Shown: positions 1 to 9,333, counted from the first letter of the stretch. The stretch: DNA of 64,000 bases from BPGX01 sp035405785 (GCA_035405785.1 DAONJS010000004.1:124001-188000), one strand, 5' to 3'. Notes: generated from the letters alone by a model not told the origin. Numbers and translations are program-made.

Positions 1-1
1 A

Positions 2-2389
2 ACTGATACTACTGCAACTACTCAACAAGACACAAGTGCATCTACACCTTTTCAACTTTCTCTTAAAAAGTTTGCAATTGAAAATGCACAAATTATTTAT
101 GATGACCAGCAATCTAAAATGTATTCCAAAATTTCTAATCTCAACTATAATTTAAGTGGCGACTTTACACAAGATGTTTTTGATTTAGTTCAAAAATTAT
201 CTATTGATTCTCTTACTTTCAAAATGGATAACATTGCTTACTTAAACAAAGCAAAATTTACAGCAAAGGCAGATATGCAAGCCAATATGAAAGAAATGAA
301 ATTCACCTTCAAAGAAAATGAATTTGATTTAAATGACTTTGTTTTGAAGTTTGATGGATTTGTTGCAATGCCCAATGATAGCGATATTGTGTTGAACATT
401 AAAACTTCTACTACAAATAATACTTTCAAATCATTACTTTCTTTGGTGCCTGCTATTTATAAAAAAGATTTTGCAGGATTGCAAGCATCTGGAAATGTTA
501 GTTTTTATGCTGATGCAAATGGTACTTACAATAATCATTCTTATCCTGCATTTAATGTGAAATTAGTCGTTGAAAACGGAAGATTCAAATATCCATCACT
601 TCCAAAATCAGTTGATAATGTGCAAATTGATTTGAATATCTCAAATAAAGAAAATGTTTTAGATAAGATGATAATTGAACTCAAGAAGTTTCATTTGCAA
701 ATGGCTGATAATCCTGTTGATATGAAAGCCATTGTGAAAACACCAATATCTGATCCTAATTTTGATATTGCTATTAAAGGAAAATTAGATTTATCATCTG
801 TCAAAGATTTTGTGCCACTTGAAAAAGGCGATGAGTTGAATGGAAAAATTTCTGCAGATATTGAATTAGCAGGAAAAATGAGCGATGTAGATAAAAAGCA
901 ATATGATTCTTTCAAAGCCAAAGGAACTTTTGAAATTGATGAAATGAAATACAAAACAGCATCTTTACCTTATACAGTTAATTTACAAAAAATGCTTTTG
1001 AACTTCACAACTCAATTTGTAGAACTTAAAGAATTTTCTGCTATGGTTGGCAAATCTGATTTTAATGCGAAAGGAAGAATTGATAATTTGCTTCAATATG
1101 TTTTTAAAGATGATTTATTATCGGGACAATTTGATTTTACTTCTAAATTAATTGATGTAAATGAACTGATGGCTTCATCAACTTCTACAACCTCTACAAC
1201 TAATACTACATCAACTGCTTCAAGCACTACAACTTCTGCAGTAGATATTCCAGGAAATATTGATTTTGTATTGAATTCAAAAATTGATAAAGTCATTTAT
1301 GATAATATGGAAATTACAGATTTAAGAGGAAAAATAATTATTCGTGAAAAACGACTCACAATGGATGATGTAGCAATGAATGTATTAGGTGGAAAATTGA
1401 CGATGGATGGATATTATGACAGTAAAGATATAAAGAAGCCAAAAGTGAATTTTAATTTCAAAGTAGAAAATTTTGATGTACAAAAAACTTTTGAAAATTT
1501 TGTTACAGTGCAAAAATTAGCACCAATGGCTAAATACACCAAAGGATTATTTACAGCAACGCTTGAAAACTTTAATGTGTCTCTTAATGAAAATATGGAG
1601 CCAGATTTAAATTCTGTTGATGCCCATGGAATCATTAAAACTAATAACATTGTTGTAAGCGGTTTTGAACCTGCTAATAAATTAGCCGAAGCATTAAAGA
1701 ATGACAATCTTAAAACTCTGAACATTCAAAATCTTAATCTCTCTTACAAAATTAAAAATGGCAGAATGAGTTTTGACCCATTTACTACAAAAGTAAATCA
1801 AATCAACACTACTATTTCTGGAAGCACTGGTTTAGACCAAACAATTGATTACAAATGGACAATGGAAATACCCAAATCAATGTTTGGTAATCAAGCCAAT
1901 AACGCAATGGGTGGATTACTACAACAATTAAATCAAAAAGCAGGAACGAATGTTCAATTGCCTGATAAAATTAATGTTGATGTGCTATTTGGTGGAACAG
2001 TAACTAAACCAACAGTAAAAACAAGTATAAAAGATTTTGCACAAAATGTTCAGCAAGAAGTAAAAGAACAAATTACTCAAGCCATTGTAGATAAAGCCGC
2101 AGAGGAAGCACAAAAAATTTTAGATGATGCTCAAAAACAAGTTGATAAAATTAAAGCAGAAGCCAAAGAAGCCGCTGATAAAGTTAAAGCAGAAGCATAC
2201 AAACAAGCAGATGAACTTGAAAAACAAGGTGCTAATCCTTTAGAAAAAATGGCTAACAAAAAATTAGCTCAAAAAATGAGAGAAGAAGCCGATAAAAAAG
2301 CACAAAAAATAATTGATGAAGCGAATGCTCGTTGTGATAAAATTATGTCAGACGCCCGAGCAAAAGCAGATGAAAAGTTGAAGAAGTAA
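2..2389 (+). CDS. AsmA-like envelope protein, 5' end outside window
   Basis: Only the 3' part is present. The frame is open from base 2, and residues before the in-frame ATG at 119 already read as protein, so the real start lies upstream of the window. The long beta-rich body, with repeated G-K-L/D-G-x-Y turns, resembles the C-terminal part of AsmA/TamB-like proteins, inner-membrane-anchored periplasmic proteins linked to lipid transport and outer-membrane assembly. A Ser/Thr-only linker encoded near 1177-1240 separates two beta regions. The last ~110 residues (from about base 2060) form a highly charged Ala/Lys/Glu coiled coil, an unusual tail. Membership of the AsmA superfamily is likely; the specific role is inferred from the family. 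Confidence 0.75.
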   Translation, partial: TDTTATTQQDTSASTPFQLSLKKFAIENAQIIYDDQQSKMYSKISNLNYNLSGDFTQDVFDLVQKLSIDSLTFKMDNIAYLNKAKFTAKADMQANMKEMKFTFKENEFDLNDFVLKFDGFVAMPNDSDIVLNIKTSTTNNTFKSLLSLVPAIYKKDFAGLQASGNVSFYADANGTYNNHSYPAFNVKLVVENGRFKYPSLPKSVDNVQIDLNISNKENVLDKMIIELKKFHLQMADNPVDMKAIVKTPISDPNFDIAIKGKLDLSSVKDFVPLEKGDELNGKISADIELAGKMSDVDKKQYDSFKAKGTFEIDEMKYKTASLPYTVNLQKMLLNFTTQFVELKEFSAMVGKSDFNAKGRIDNLLQYVFKDDLLSGQFDFTSKLIDVNELMASSTSTTSTTNTTSTASSTTTSAVDIPGNIDFVLNSKIDKVIYDNMEITDLRGKIIIREKRLTMDDVAMNVLGGKLTMDGYYDSKDIKKPKVNFNFKVENFDVQKTFENFVTVQKLAPMAKYTKGLFTATLENFNVSLNENMEPDLNSVDAHGIIKTNNIVVSGFEPANKLAEALKNDNLKTLNIQNLNLSYKIKNGRMSFDPFTTKVNQINTTISGSTGLDQTIDYKWTMEIPKSMFGNQANNAMGGLLQQLNQKAGTNVQLPDKINVDVLFGGTVTKPTVKTSIKDFAQNVQQEVKEQITQAIVDKAAEEAQKILDDAQKQVDKIKAEAKEAADKVKAEAYKQADELEKQGANPLEKMANKKLAQKMREEADKKAQKIIDEANARCDKIMSDARAKADEKLKK

Positions 2390-2397
2390 TTCAAGTA

Positions 2398-2508
2398 GTT
2401 TTTTAGTTTTGAGTGTTTAATTTTGAGTTTTTAGTTATTTTAGATATACTAAACTTTTCATTTCAAATTAAAAACTTAACACTAAAAACTAAAAACTCAT
2501 AACTCTTT
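2398..2508. repeat. TTTTTAG/CTAAAAA dispersed intergenic repeat, copy 1
   Basis: The first half is built of TTTTTAGTTTTGAG-like words and the second of their complements (ACTAAAAACTAAAAACTC). Between them lies a core ending in TTTCAAATTA. The same layout occurs at 16276-16318 and 63290-63403. It sits between the AsmA-like gene and rocD, ends just before the rocD promoter, and has no coding potential. Confidence 0.6.
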
Positions 2509-2517
2509 ATTATTGCT

Positions 2518-2525
2518 TATCTTTG
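2518..2525 (+). promoter_or_regulatory. Bacteroidota -7 promoter element (TATCTTTG) of rocD
   Basis: It matches TAnnTTTG exactly and ends 16 nt before the rocD ATG, implying a very short leader. Confidence 0.6.
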
Positions 2526-2541
2526 CACACAAAATTATTTT

Positions 2542-3777
2542 ATGATGGCAACAGAATTGGGAAGTAAATACTTTATTGAATTAGAGGAAAAATATGGAGC
2601 TCATAATTATCATCCATTACCAGTAGTTTTAGAAAAAGGTGAAGGTGTATATGTGTGGGATGTAGAAGGAAAGCGGTATCTTGATTTTTTATCTGCATAT
2701 AGTGCTGTTAATCAAGGACACTGTCATCCAAAAATTGTAAACACACTTGTAAAACAAGCCCAAAAACTAACATTAACTTCTCGTGCATTTTACAATAATA
2801 TTCTGGGAGAGTATGAAAAATATCTAACAACTCTTTTTAAATACGACAAACTTCTGCCAATGAATACAGGAGCAGAAGGTGTTGAAACAGCAATTAAACT
2901 TGCTCGTAAATGGGCTTACTTAAAAAAACAAGTTCCCGAAAATCAAGCACAAATAATAGTATGTAATCAAAATTTTCACGGAAGAACTACAACAATAATT
3001 TCTTTTAGTTCAGACCCAACTGCAAAAAATAATTTTGGTCCTTTTACACCTGGTTTTATGAGCATTCCATACAATGATATATCAGCATTAGAAAATGTTT
3101 TATCAAAACATCACTCTACTATTGCAGGATTTTTAGTTGAGCCCATTCAGGGAGAAGCAGGCGTGATTGTGCCAGATGATGGATATTTGAAAGCCGCATA
3201 TAATTTGTGTAAAAAATACAATGTACTGTTTATTGCAGATGAAATTCAAACTGGATTAGGAAGAACAGGAAAATTATTAGCATGTGATTATGACAATGTT
3301 CATCCAGATATTTTGATTTTAGGAAAAGCATTGGGAGGAGGTGTGATGCCTGTTTCTGCTGTGTTGGCAAATGATGAAATTATGCTTTGTATTAAACCCG
3401 GTGAGCATGGATCTACATTTGGTGGCAATCCATTAGCATGTAAAATCGCAATGACAGCTGTGCAAGTTATTCTTGATGAACAATTAAGCGAAAATGCATT
3501 CAAAATGGGAGAATTGTTCAGAAAAGGTTTATTAGATATTCAAAAGAAAACTAATAGAATAAGTGTAGTGCGTGGAAAAGGTTTATTAAATGCCATTGTG
3601 ATAAATGAAGATAAAGGAATAACAGCATGGGATATTTGTATGGATTTTGCAAAAAATGGATTATTAGCCAAACCAACACATGGCAATATCATTCGTTTAG
3701 CCCCACCATTAATAATTAATGAATCACAAATTCAGGAAGCATTACATATCATTGAAAAAAGCATAATGAACGATTAA
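2542..3777 (+). CDS. rocD: Ornithine--oxo-acid aminotransferase
   Basis: 411 residues, the usual length for this class III PLP-dependent aminotransferase, which converts ornithine and 2-oxoglutarate to glutamate semialdehyde and glutamate in the cytoplasm. Visible hallmarks are the N-terminal segment with HNYHPLP, MNTGAEGVETAIK for PLP phosphate binding, NFHGRTTT, the Asp at about residue 233 (FIADEIQTGLGRTG) that contacts the pyridine nitrogen, and the Schiff-base Lys at about 262 (LGKALGGG). The start could be either of two adjacent ATGs (2542 or 2545); a -7 promoter lies directly upstream. It is a single-gene unit. Acetylornithine aminotransferase is the main alternative, but the N-terminal YGAHNYHPLPVVL signature favours RocD. 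Confidence 0.9.
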   Translation: MMATELGSKYFIELEEKYGAHNYHPLPVVLEKGEGVYVWDVEGKRYLDFLSAYSAVNQGHCHPKIVNTLVKQAQKLTLTSRAFYNNILGEYEKYLTTLFKYDKLLPMNTGAEGVETAIKLARKWAYLKKQVPENQAQIIVCNQNFHGRTTTIISFSSDPTAKNNFGPFTPGFMSIPYNDISALENVLSKHHSTIAGFLVEPIQGEAGVIVPDDGYLKAAYNLCKKYNVLFIADEIQTGLGRTGKLLACDYDNVHPDILILGKALGGGVMPVSAVLANDEIMLCIKPGEHGSTFGGNPLACKIAMTAVQVILDEQLSENAFKMGELFRKGLLDIQKKTNRISVVRGKGLLNAIVINEDKGITAWDICMDFAKNGLLAKPTHGNIIRLAPPLIINESQIQEALHIIEKSIMND

Positions 3778-3816
3778 ATTATTCTAAATTATTTGTTACA
3801 ATCATCAATACTTTAT

Positions 3817-3824
3817 TACATTTG
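3817..3824 (+). promoter_or_regulatory. -7 promoter element (TACATTTG) of mdh
   Basis: Exact TAnnTTTG match with a TTTG at 3792-3795 that could serve as the -33 element. About 100 nt separate it from the mdh ATG; that leader contains a partial copy of the CTAAAAACTCAAAAC repeat. Confidence 0.55.
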
Positions 3825-3898
3825 CCCCGAAAATAAAAGCGATTTTTGCGATTATTTTAATTAAAAATAAAACTAAAACGCCGACCACATCGTCGGTA

Positions 3899-3928
3899 CT
3901 AAAAATTAAAAACTAAAAACTCAAAACT
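3899..3928. repeat. Partial CTAAAAACTCAAAACT repeat in the mdh leader
   Basis: AT-rich words of the same family as the repeats at 2398, 16276, 17945 and 63290, here as a single half directly abutting the mdh start codon. Confidence 0.5.
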
Positions 3929-4870
3929 ATGAAAGTATCTATCATTGGTGCAGGAAATGTAGGAGCAACCTGCGCAGAAGTTATTGCTTATCGCTCCATT
4001 GCAAGTGAAGTAGTATTGTTAGACATTAAAGAAAGATTAGCCGAAGGTAAGGCCACTGATATGGCACAGGCATCTAACATTACTGGTTATCAAACCAAAA
4101 TTGTTGGAAGTAATAATGATTATTCATTGACTGCAAATAGTGATGTAGTAGTTATTACTAGCGGTATTCCAAGAAAGCCAGGAATGACAAGAGAAGAATT
4201 GATTGGCACCAACGCAGGTATTGTAAAAGCAGTTGTTGATAATGTATTAAAATACTCTCCAAATGCTATATTTGTTGTTGTTTCTAATCCAATGGATACA
4301 ATGACTTACCTTGCTGTGAAAGAAAGTAAATTACCAAAAAATAAAATTATTGGAATGGGCGGTATTTTAGACAGTGCTCGTTTTAAATTTTATTTATCAA
4401 AAGCATTGAATGCATCTGCATTGGATGTAGATGGAATGGTAATTGGCGGACATGGTGATACTACTATGATTCCTCTTACTCGTTTGGCTACATACAAAGG
4501 TGTACCAGTATCACAATTTTTAGATGCAGAAACATTGAAAAAAGTAGCTTCTGATACAATGGTAGGAGGAGCTACATTAACTGCTATGATTGGAACATCT
4601 GCATGGTATGCGCCAGGTGCGGCTGTTGCAGCATTAGTAGATGCTATTTTAAATGACAGAAAAAGATTATTCCCATGCAGTGTTTATTTGGATGGAGAAT
4701 ATGGACAAAAAGATATTTGCCTTGGAGTGCCTGTAATTATTGGTAAAAACGGATGGGAAAAAATTGTAGATGTTAAATTGAATAAAGAAGAACAAGAGTT
4801 ATTCAATAAGAGTGCAGAAGCCGTAAGAAATATGAATAATGTTTTGAAAGAACAAAACATTGTAGCATAA
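3929..4870 (+). CDS. mdh: Malate dehydrogenase (LDH-like type)
   Basis: 313 residues. NAD-dependent malate/oxaloacetate interconversion in the TCA cycle. The N-terminus has the Rossmann motif GAGNVGATCAE, with Asp after the second strand (LLDIKE) selecting NAD. The mobile substrate loop reads SGIPRKPGMTREEL, with Arg residues flanking the dicarboxylate-binding position, which argues for malate rather than lactate. The catalytic His is near residue 175 in GGHGDTTM. The gene is monocistronic: its own promoter lies upstream and a clear hairpin terminator lies 28 nt downstream. Confidence 0.93.
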   Translation: MKVSIIGAGNVGATCAEVIAYRSIASEVVLLDIKERLAEGKATDMAQASNITGYQTKIVGSNNDYSLTANSDVVVITSGIPRKPGMTREELIGTNAGIVKAVVDNVLKYSPNAIFVVVSNPMDTMTYLAVKESKLPKNKIIGMGGILDSARFKFYLSKALNASALDVDGMVIGGHGDTTMIPLTRLATYKGVPVSQFLDAETLKKVASDTMVGGATLTAMIGTSAWYAPGAAVAALVDAILNDRKRLFPCSVYLDGEYGQKDICLGVPVIIGKNGWEKIVDVKLNKEEQELFNKSAEAVRNMNNVLKEQNIVA

Positions 4871-4898
4871 AATATTTTAGAATCATTGTTATTTTGAA

Positions 4899-4930
4899 AA
4901 ACCTTCTGCTGAAAAGTAGAAGGTTTTTTT
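4899..4930 (+). terminator. Rho-independent terminator of mdh
   Basis: Nine-bp perfect stem AAACCTTCT / AGAAGGTTT (extended by a G-T and a C-G pair), loop TGAAAA, followed by a T run. It is the clearest intrinsic terminator in the window. Confidence 0.85.
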
Positions 4931-5097
4931 ATTTTTTTGATTTAGTGTAAAAATTTTTCGCAAAGAGATTGTTGATTTATTATTATTAATGACTACTCTC
5001 AAATTCATATTTGTTTATGAAAAAATTGTATGAATGGCAAAAATGCACTTGAAATTATCTATTAAAATAAAAAGATAAACTATTCGTTTTATAGCTT

Positions 5098-5736
5098 ATG
5101 CAAGAAAAGAAAACAATAATGCTGTTATGTGCAATGTCATTCTTTTTATTGTCAGTTCGTTCACAAGATAGTGTGCAAAATACGCAGAAAATTAAATGGG
5201 GAGCAACATACAATGTTCATAATGGACTTTTTTATGCTCACGCCGTTGGAGTTGTAGCAAATTTTCGTGACAAACATCAATTGGAATTAAATGGGCTTAT
5301 GCTTCCGGAAGTGAATCCATTTAAAGATAAGAATCACTTTGGGGCTTCATTGAATTATATTTTTCTTCCAAACAAAGCAGATAAAACATTTAATTTAATA
5401 TTTACATCTTCATTGTATTATTTGAATGACTCTTATGCAGTTAATTACGCAATTTGGAATAATTCAAATATATCACGAGTTGAGTATAATATTAATGCTT
5501 TTGCTTTGCTTTTAGGTTTTGGTTTTGATATAAAAATCACAAAAAGGATTCACATACCTTTATCACTTTCAAATTTTATTGTTGCCTATAGTGTTGAAAC
5601 AGCCAAAAAAATTGATATCAATAATAAAGTTGTATCAAAAAATTCATCAAGTGAATTTATTTATTTAGAGCCTGAAGATTTTCTGGTAAATGATTTGTTA
5701 TTGAGAGTAGGCGTGGTGTATTATTTTGGAAGATAG
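5098..5736 (+). CDS. Secreted protein of unknown function, possible outer-membrane beta-barrel
   Basis: 212 residues. The N-terminus has a short basic start followed by a hydrophobic stretch ending VRSQD, a Sec signal peptide with the SxQ/D context common in Bacteroidota. The mature part has alternating aromatic/hydrophobic residues, Tyr/Phe-rich strands, and ends in VVYYFGR, consistent with a small beta-barrel. No family is recognised. The 227-nt gap before it contains the mdh terminator and no obvious -7 element. Function unknown. Confidence 0.65.
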   Translation: MQEKKTIMLLCAMSFFLLSVRSQDSVQNTQKIKWGATYNVHNGLFYAHAVGVVANFRDKHQLELNGLMLPEVNPFKDKNHFGASLNYIFLPNKADKTFNLIFTSSLYYLNDSYAVNYAIWNNSNISRVEYNINAFALLLGFGFDIKITKRIHIPLSLSNFIVAYSVETAKKIDINNKVVSKNSSSEFIYLEPEDFLVNDLLLRVGVVYYFGR

Positions 5737-5816
5737 TTTCTATTCATCAGTGTGGTTAAATTTTTCTCGCAAGAATTATAGTATTTTTTTATTTGGAAAT
5801 TTCAATTTTTATCATT

Positions 5817-5824
5817 TATCTTTG
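5817..5824 (+). promoter_or_regulatory. -7 promoter element (TATCTTTG)
   Basis: Exact TAnnTTTG match 81 nt before the proposed ATG at 5906. Confidence 0.45.
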
Positions 5825-5905
5825 AAAATTAAAAGATAACTAAAATTTATATAAAATAAAATTATTATGAATGTAAAATGAATAATTTTTTTGAAAAAGA
5901 TTAAT

Positions 5906-6754
5906 ATGAAAAACATTTTTAAGAGAGCATTAAAACGACTATTTATTTTTAATGCAGATTACAATCAACAATGGTATAAAATAATTTTTTGGTGGGAAAT
6001 TAGACGAATACTTTATAATATTTTGCTTTTTGTTTTTGGAATTTTCTCATTGACAATTTTGTCTTTCATCGTTAAGGACTTAAATTCATTTTTTCCTCCA
6101 CCAATTTTCACTTTATTTGGGGTAATCCTTTTCTTTTTTTTAGCAAATGTGTTTTATACAGGAGGATGGATATTTCATCTTTTAACGATAGACAGTAAGA
6201 ATAAAGTAATCAATAAAATAAAACCAAAATTATTTGTTTATGGAATTTTATTTTCTTTTTTTATACAATTTCTACCCTGTCTTCTAACTGGTGGTTATAC
6301 TATTGTGACAGGTAGAAGAATAAAATCTCCTTATGCAGATTTTACAACTGAAAAGCCTCAATTTAAAGACATAGTTGGAGAATATGAAATTTCAGAAATT
6401 AGCAAAAGACAATTAAACCTTCCTGACAGTATTAATAAAAAAGTTGTTATCCGATTCAAATCTGATTCAACTTTTGAATTTCAATATTTTCCAATGCATA
6501 ATTTTGGAATGAGCTTAACTAAATATCAAATTGTTAATGCAAAAGGTAAGTGGATAATCACAAATGATGATGGAAGTTGGGTTATTACAATGTATTACAA
6601 GTCAATCACAAATGTTTTAACAGGAGAAATTGATGAAAAAGGTTTTTGTGACATTAATGGATTTCACTTAAACAATAATAAGCCACCTTATGATATTTAT
6701 ATAATAATCGGTGACCCTGACAGTTGGGAAGGTATAACTTTAAAGAAAAGATGA
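5906..6754 (+). CDS. Membrane protein of unknown function
   Basis: 282 residues from the ATG at 5906 (MKNIFKRALKRLF); the frame extends 15 nt upstream to a TTG, less likely as a start. Three hydrophobic segments lie in the first ~135 residues (around 35-60, 68-90 and 108-130). A soluble C-terminal domain of about 150 residues (VGEYEISEISKRQL...) looks like a lipocalin-type strand-rich domain: GEYE at the start, later GKWIITNDDGSWVI. No family is assigned. It is not closely linked to its neighbours. Confidence 0.6.
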   Translation: MKNIFKRALKRLFIFNADYNQQWYKIIFWWEIRRILYNILLFVFGIFSLTILSFIVKDLNSFFPPPIFTLFGVILFFFLANVFYTGGWIFHLLTIDSKNKVINKIKPKLFVYGILFSFFIQFLPCLLTGGYTIVTGRRIKSPYADFTTEKPQFKDIVGEYEISEISKRQLNLPDSINKKVVIRFKSDSTFEFQYFPMHNFGMSLTKYQIVNAKGKWIITNDDGSWVITMYYKSITNVLTGEIDEKGFCDINGFHLNNNKPPYDIYIIIGDPDSWEGITLKKR

Positions 6755-6918
6755 AAAAATTATATTTAATGTGTTACTTTACAAATAAATATATTTTTAT
6801 CGCAAAGATAGCAAAGAATATTTCACCATTATTTGCTTGTGGTAAAATGTATATTATTAATTTTTTTCGCCTAATTAGTAACTTTTTTTGATATAAATTC
6901 AAACAAAAAACCAATCTA

Positions 6919-7179
6919 TTACCTTAGCACCTCTTTTATTTGCTTTATATCAAGGGGGATTAGAATATGCTTGTGGCGTGAGGCCTTACCGCTTTTTAAT
7001 TCTATTTGATTTGAGGGTATATTCAACAATTTTGAAAGATATTGCACTACGCTTTCGTTGGCTTTGTTTTTTTCGGGTGGAGCAGGCACTTCTACTTTTA
7101 AAATATCTTCACTCATCCATTGATATTTGAATTGTCGGGCATTTGGCTTAACAATAAGTTTTAATAATGTAGAAGCCAT
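6919..7179 (-). CDS. DUF167/YggU family protein
   Basis: 86 residues from the ATG at 7179 (MASTLLKLIVKPNARQ); a longer frame reaches back inside comB but the short start fits the family. Typical YggU features: VKPNARQ near the N-terminus, PPEKNKANESVVQYLSKLL in the middle, and GKASRHKHILI. The family is small and conserved but its biochemical role is unsettled. The start lies 1 nt after the comB stop, so it is the last gene of a gcvT-comB-yggU transcription unit. Confidence 0.8.
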   Translation of the reverse strand: MASTLLKLIVKPNARQFKYQWMSEDILKVEVPAPPEKNKANESVVQYLSKLLNIPSNQIELKSGKASRHKHILIPLDIKQIKEVLR

Positions 7180-7180
7180 A

Positions 7181-7900
7181 TTATTTTTGTAAAACAATTT
7201 TTCCTTCTGAAAAGATAGGCACAACTGGATATTTATCAATAGTCAAACAAAAATCTATGTCTTGTTCTAAATTCAAATTTTCAAGTCGTTTTTTGTGTGA
7301 TGCCATATTCAAAAATTCTTTCAACTTTCTGCGAGAACGGTCAAATGTTAGATAACCTAACAATGCCGAATCTGAATCTAATTCAAAATGATGTGTAGCA
7401 TATAATTGATAAGTCAATGAACCTGCAAAAACAAAATCTTCTAAATTGAATTTATTTTTCCATCCCGCACACAGCATAATCACATCTTTGTTTTTTTCAA
7501 TAATATAATCTGCAATGCTTTTCAAATTCAAAAATGAACCGATGATAATTTCCCCTTTGCCTTGTGCAATCTTAATTGCGTGAGTGCCATTTGTAGTTGT
7601 AATTACAATTTCTTTATCTTTAATTTTTTCATTTAAAAATTCAAGAGGACTGTTTCCAAAATCAAAACCATTGACTGGAATGCCGTTTTTTTCGCCTGCA
7701 ACAAGGTAACCTGATAATTTATATTTTTTGGCGTCTTCAATAGTAGGTACGGGAATGACAGATTTTGCACCATTGGCCAATGCTGTTACAATAGTTGATG
7801 TAGCACGAAAAATATCTATCACTACAATGACAGCATCGTTGCTTTGAAAATTATAATACTCAAACTCAGCAGGAGTAAGGACTATATTTATTTTGGGCAT
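7181..7900 (-). CDS. comB: 2-phosphosulfolactate phosphatase family (ComB)
   Basis: 239 residues. The ComB fold is visible: VVIDIFRATSTIVTAL near the N-terminus, GEKNGIPVNGFDFGNSP, TTTNGTHAI, and CAGWKNKFNLEDFVFAG. In methanogens and some bacteria ComB hydrolyses 2-phosphosulfolactate in coenzyme M or sulfolactate metabolism; in Bacteroidota the physiological substrate is not established and no other sulfolactate gene is visible here. It lies 15 nt after gcvT in the same direction. Confidence 0.85.
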   Translation of the reverse strand: MPKINIVLTPAEFEYYNFQSNDAVIVVIDIFRATSTIVTALANGAKSVIPVPTIEDAKKYKLSGYLVAGEKNGIPVNGFDFGNSPLEFLNEKIKDKEIVITTTNGTHAIKIAQGKGEIIIGSFLNLKSIADYIIEKNKDVIMLCAGWKNKFNLEDFVFAGSLTYQLYATHHFELDSDSALLGYLTFDRSRRKLKEFLNMASHKKRLENLNLEQDIDFCLTIDKYPVVPIFSEGKIVLQK

Positions 7901-7915
7901 AATTAAAATAACTTA

Positions 7916-9022
7916 TCAAGAATTTGCTTTGTAAAAAGGAATCTTTACAACCTTTGCTTTAATGGGCTTTTCACGAATAATGATAAATATCTCTGTATCT
8001 GGTTTTGCAAATTCTGTTTTTACATAACCCATTCCAATGGCTTTGTTTAATGAAGGCGATTGTGTGCCTGATGTTACTTCTCCAATAATGTTTTGATTTG
8101 CATCTGCTATAAGATAATGTTGGCGGGGAATACCGCGTTCAATCATTTCAAAGCCCACTAATTTTTTACTAACACCTTTTTCTTTTTGTTGAAGTAAAAT
8201 ATCTTTTGCAATAAAATTTTTGTTGAATTTAGTAATCCATCCAAGTCCTGCTTCAATGGGCGATGTAGTATCATTGATGTCATTGCCATATAAACAAAAT
8301 CCCATTTCTAAACGAAGCGTATCGCGAGCACCAAGTCCGCAGGGTTTAATTCCAAATTCTTTTCCTGCTTCCATTATAGCATCCCACATTTTTTCAGCGT
8401 CTGCGTTTTTAATATAAATTTCAAATCCGCCTGCACCTGTATAACCAGTATTTGAAATAATCACATCTTTTATTCCTGCCATTGTTCCAATATCAAAGTG
8501 ATAATAAGGAATTTTTGATAAATCAATATCTGTGAGTTTTTGGAGTGTATTAATGGCTTTTGGTCCTTGCACAGCGAGTAAACTTAATTCATCGCTGATA
8601 TTAGAGAGTTCTGCATCAAAAGTATTGTGTTGTTTTATCCAATTGAAATCTTTTTCAATGTTGGAAGCATTGACTACTAAAAGATATTCATTTTCAGATT
8701 TTCTATAAACTAGCAAATCATCTACAATTCCGCCATTATCGTTCGTCATACAGGAGTATTGAACTTTTTTATCGTAAAGTGCAGATGCATCATTAGTTGT
8801 AACTAATTGTATTAAATCCAGTGCTTGCTTACCTTTTACAATAAATTCGCCCATATGTGATACATCAAAGATACCTACTGCGTTTCGCACAGTGAGATGT
8901 TCATCATTAACACCTGTGTATAACACAGGCATTTCATAACCTGCAAAAGGCACCATTTTTGCACCTAATTGAATGTGTTTATTGAACAATGAAGTTTTTT
9001 TCAAAGAAGCGGTTGTTTCCAT
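7916..9022 (-). CDS. gcvT: Aminomethyltransferase, glycine cleavage T-protein
   Basis: 368 residues. T-protein transfers the methylene group from aminomethyl-lipoyl H-protein to tetrahydrofolate. Diagnostic segments: MVPFAGYEMPVLY, IFDVSHMGEF, the catalytic-site Asp region with NDNGGIVDDLLVY, NTGYTGAGGFEIY, CGLGARDTLRLEMGFCLYGNDI, and the C-terminal IGEVTSGTQSPSLNKAIGMGYV. It leads the gcvT-comB-yggU unit. The other glycine-cleavage genes are not in the window. Confidence 0.95.
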   Translation of the reverse strand: METTASLKKTSLFNKHIQLGAKMVPFAGYEMPVLYTGVNDEHLTVRNAVGIFDVSHMGEFIVKGKQALDLIQLVTTNDASALYDKKVQYSCMTNDNGGIVDDLLVYRKSENEYLLVVNASNIEKDFNWIKQHNTFDAELSNISDELSLLAVQGPKAINTLQKLTDIDLSKIPYYHFDIGTMAGIKDVIISNTGYTGAGGFEIYIKNADAEKMWDAIMEAGKEFGIKPCGLGARDTLRLEMGFCLYGNDINDTTSPIEAGLGWITKFNKNFIAKDILLQQKEKGVSKKLVGFEMIERGIPRQHYLIADANQNIIGEVTSGTQSPSLNKAIGMGYVKTEFAKPDTEIFIIIREKPIKAKVVKIPFYKANS

Positions 9023-9143
9023 AAATTTATTTTGGTTGGCAAGGTAGTAAATTTAAATGTGTAAGGCAAAGAGAGGTATATTTGTGGCATATATACCAAA
9101 TCAACTTTGATTTCCTGAAAATTTTATATTAATAACTTTTTTC

Positions 9144-9297
9144 TCTTACTTTTTTTAGAAAAAAGTAAGCAAAAAATCTGCTTTTAGAAGGCAATCTGCC
9201 TTCGGCAGACCGCCATTGGAACTTGCCCCCATTCCTTCGCCTTGCTCGGAATGGGAGACCCCAACGCAAGCTTCCAAAGGCTTTGCTGACTAAAAGC
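9144..9297. repeat. GC-rich nested hairpin element in the gcvT-9334 gap
   Basis: The 311-nt space between gcvT and the next gene carries no gene but several stacked inverted repeats: CTTACTTTTTT/AAAAAAGTAAG (9145-9155 / 9159-9169), GCTTTTAG/CTAAAAGC (9180-9187 / 9290-9297), TCTGCC/GGCAGA with a TTC loop, TTGGAACTTGC paired with GCAAGCTTCCAA, and CATTCC/GGAATG. From 9180 the nested order would allow one long branched hairpin. Base composition is clearly more GC-rich than its surroundings. It looks like a dispersed palindromic element or a structured RNA. Confidence 0.5.
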
Positions 9298-9333
9298 ATA
9301 AAAGCGGAATTTTTTTGGTAATTAAATTAATGT

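Noticed and set aside
1093..1296. Minus-strand open frame opposite the Ser/Thr linker of the AsmA-like gene
   Set aside because: Low-complexity shadow of the real coding strand, no start context.
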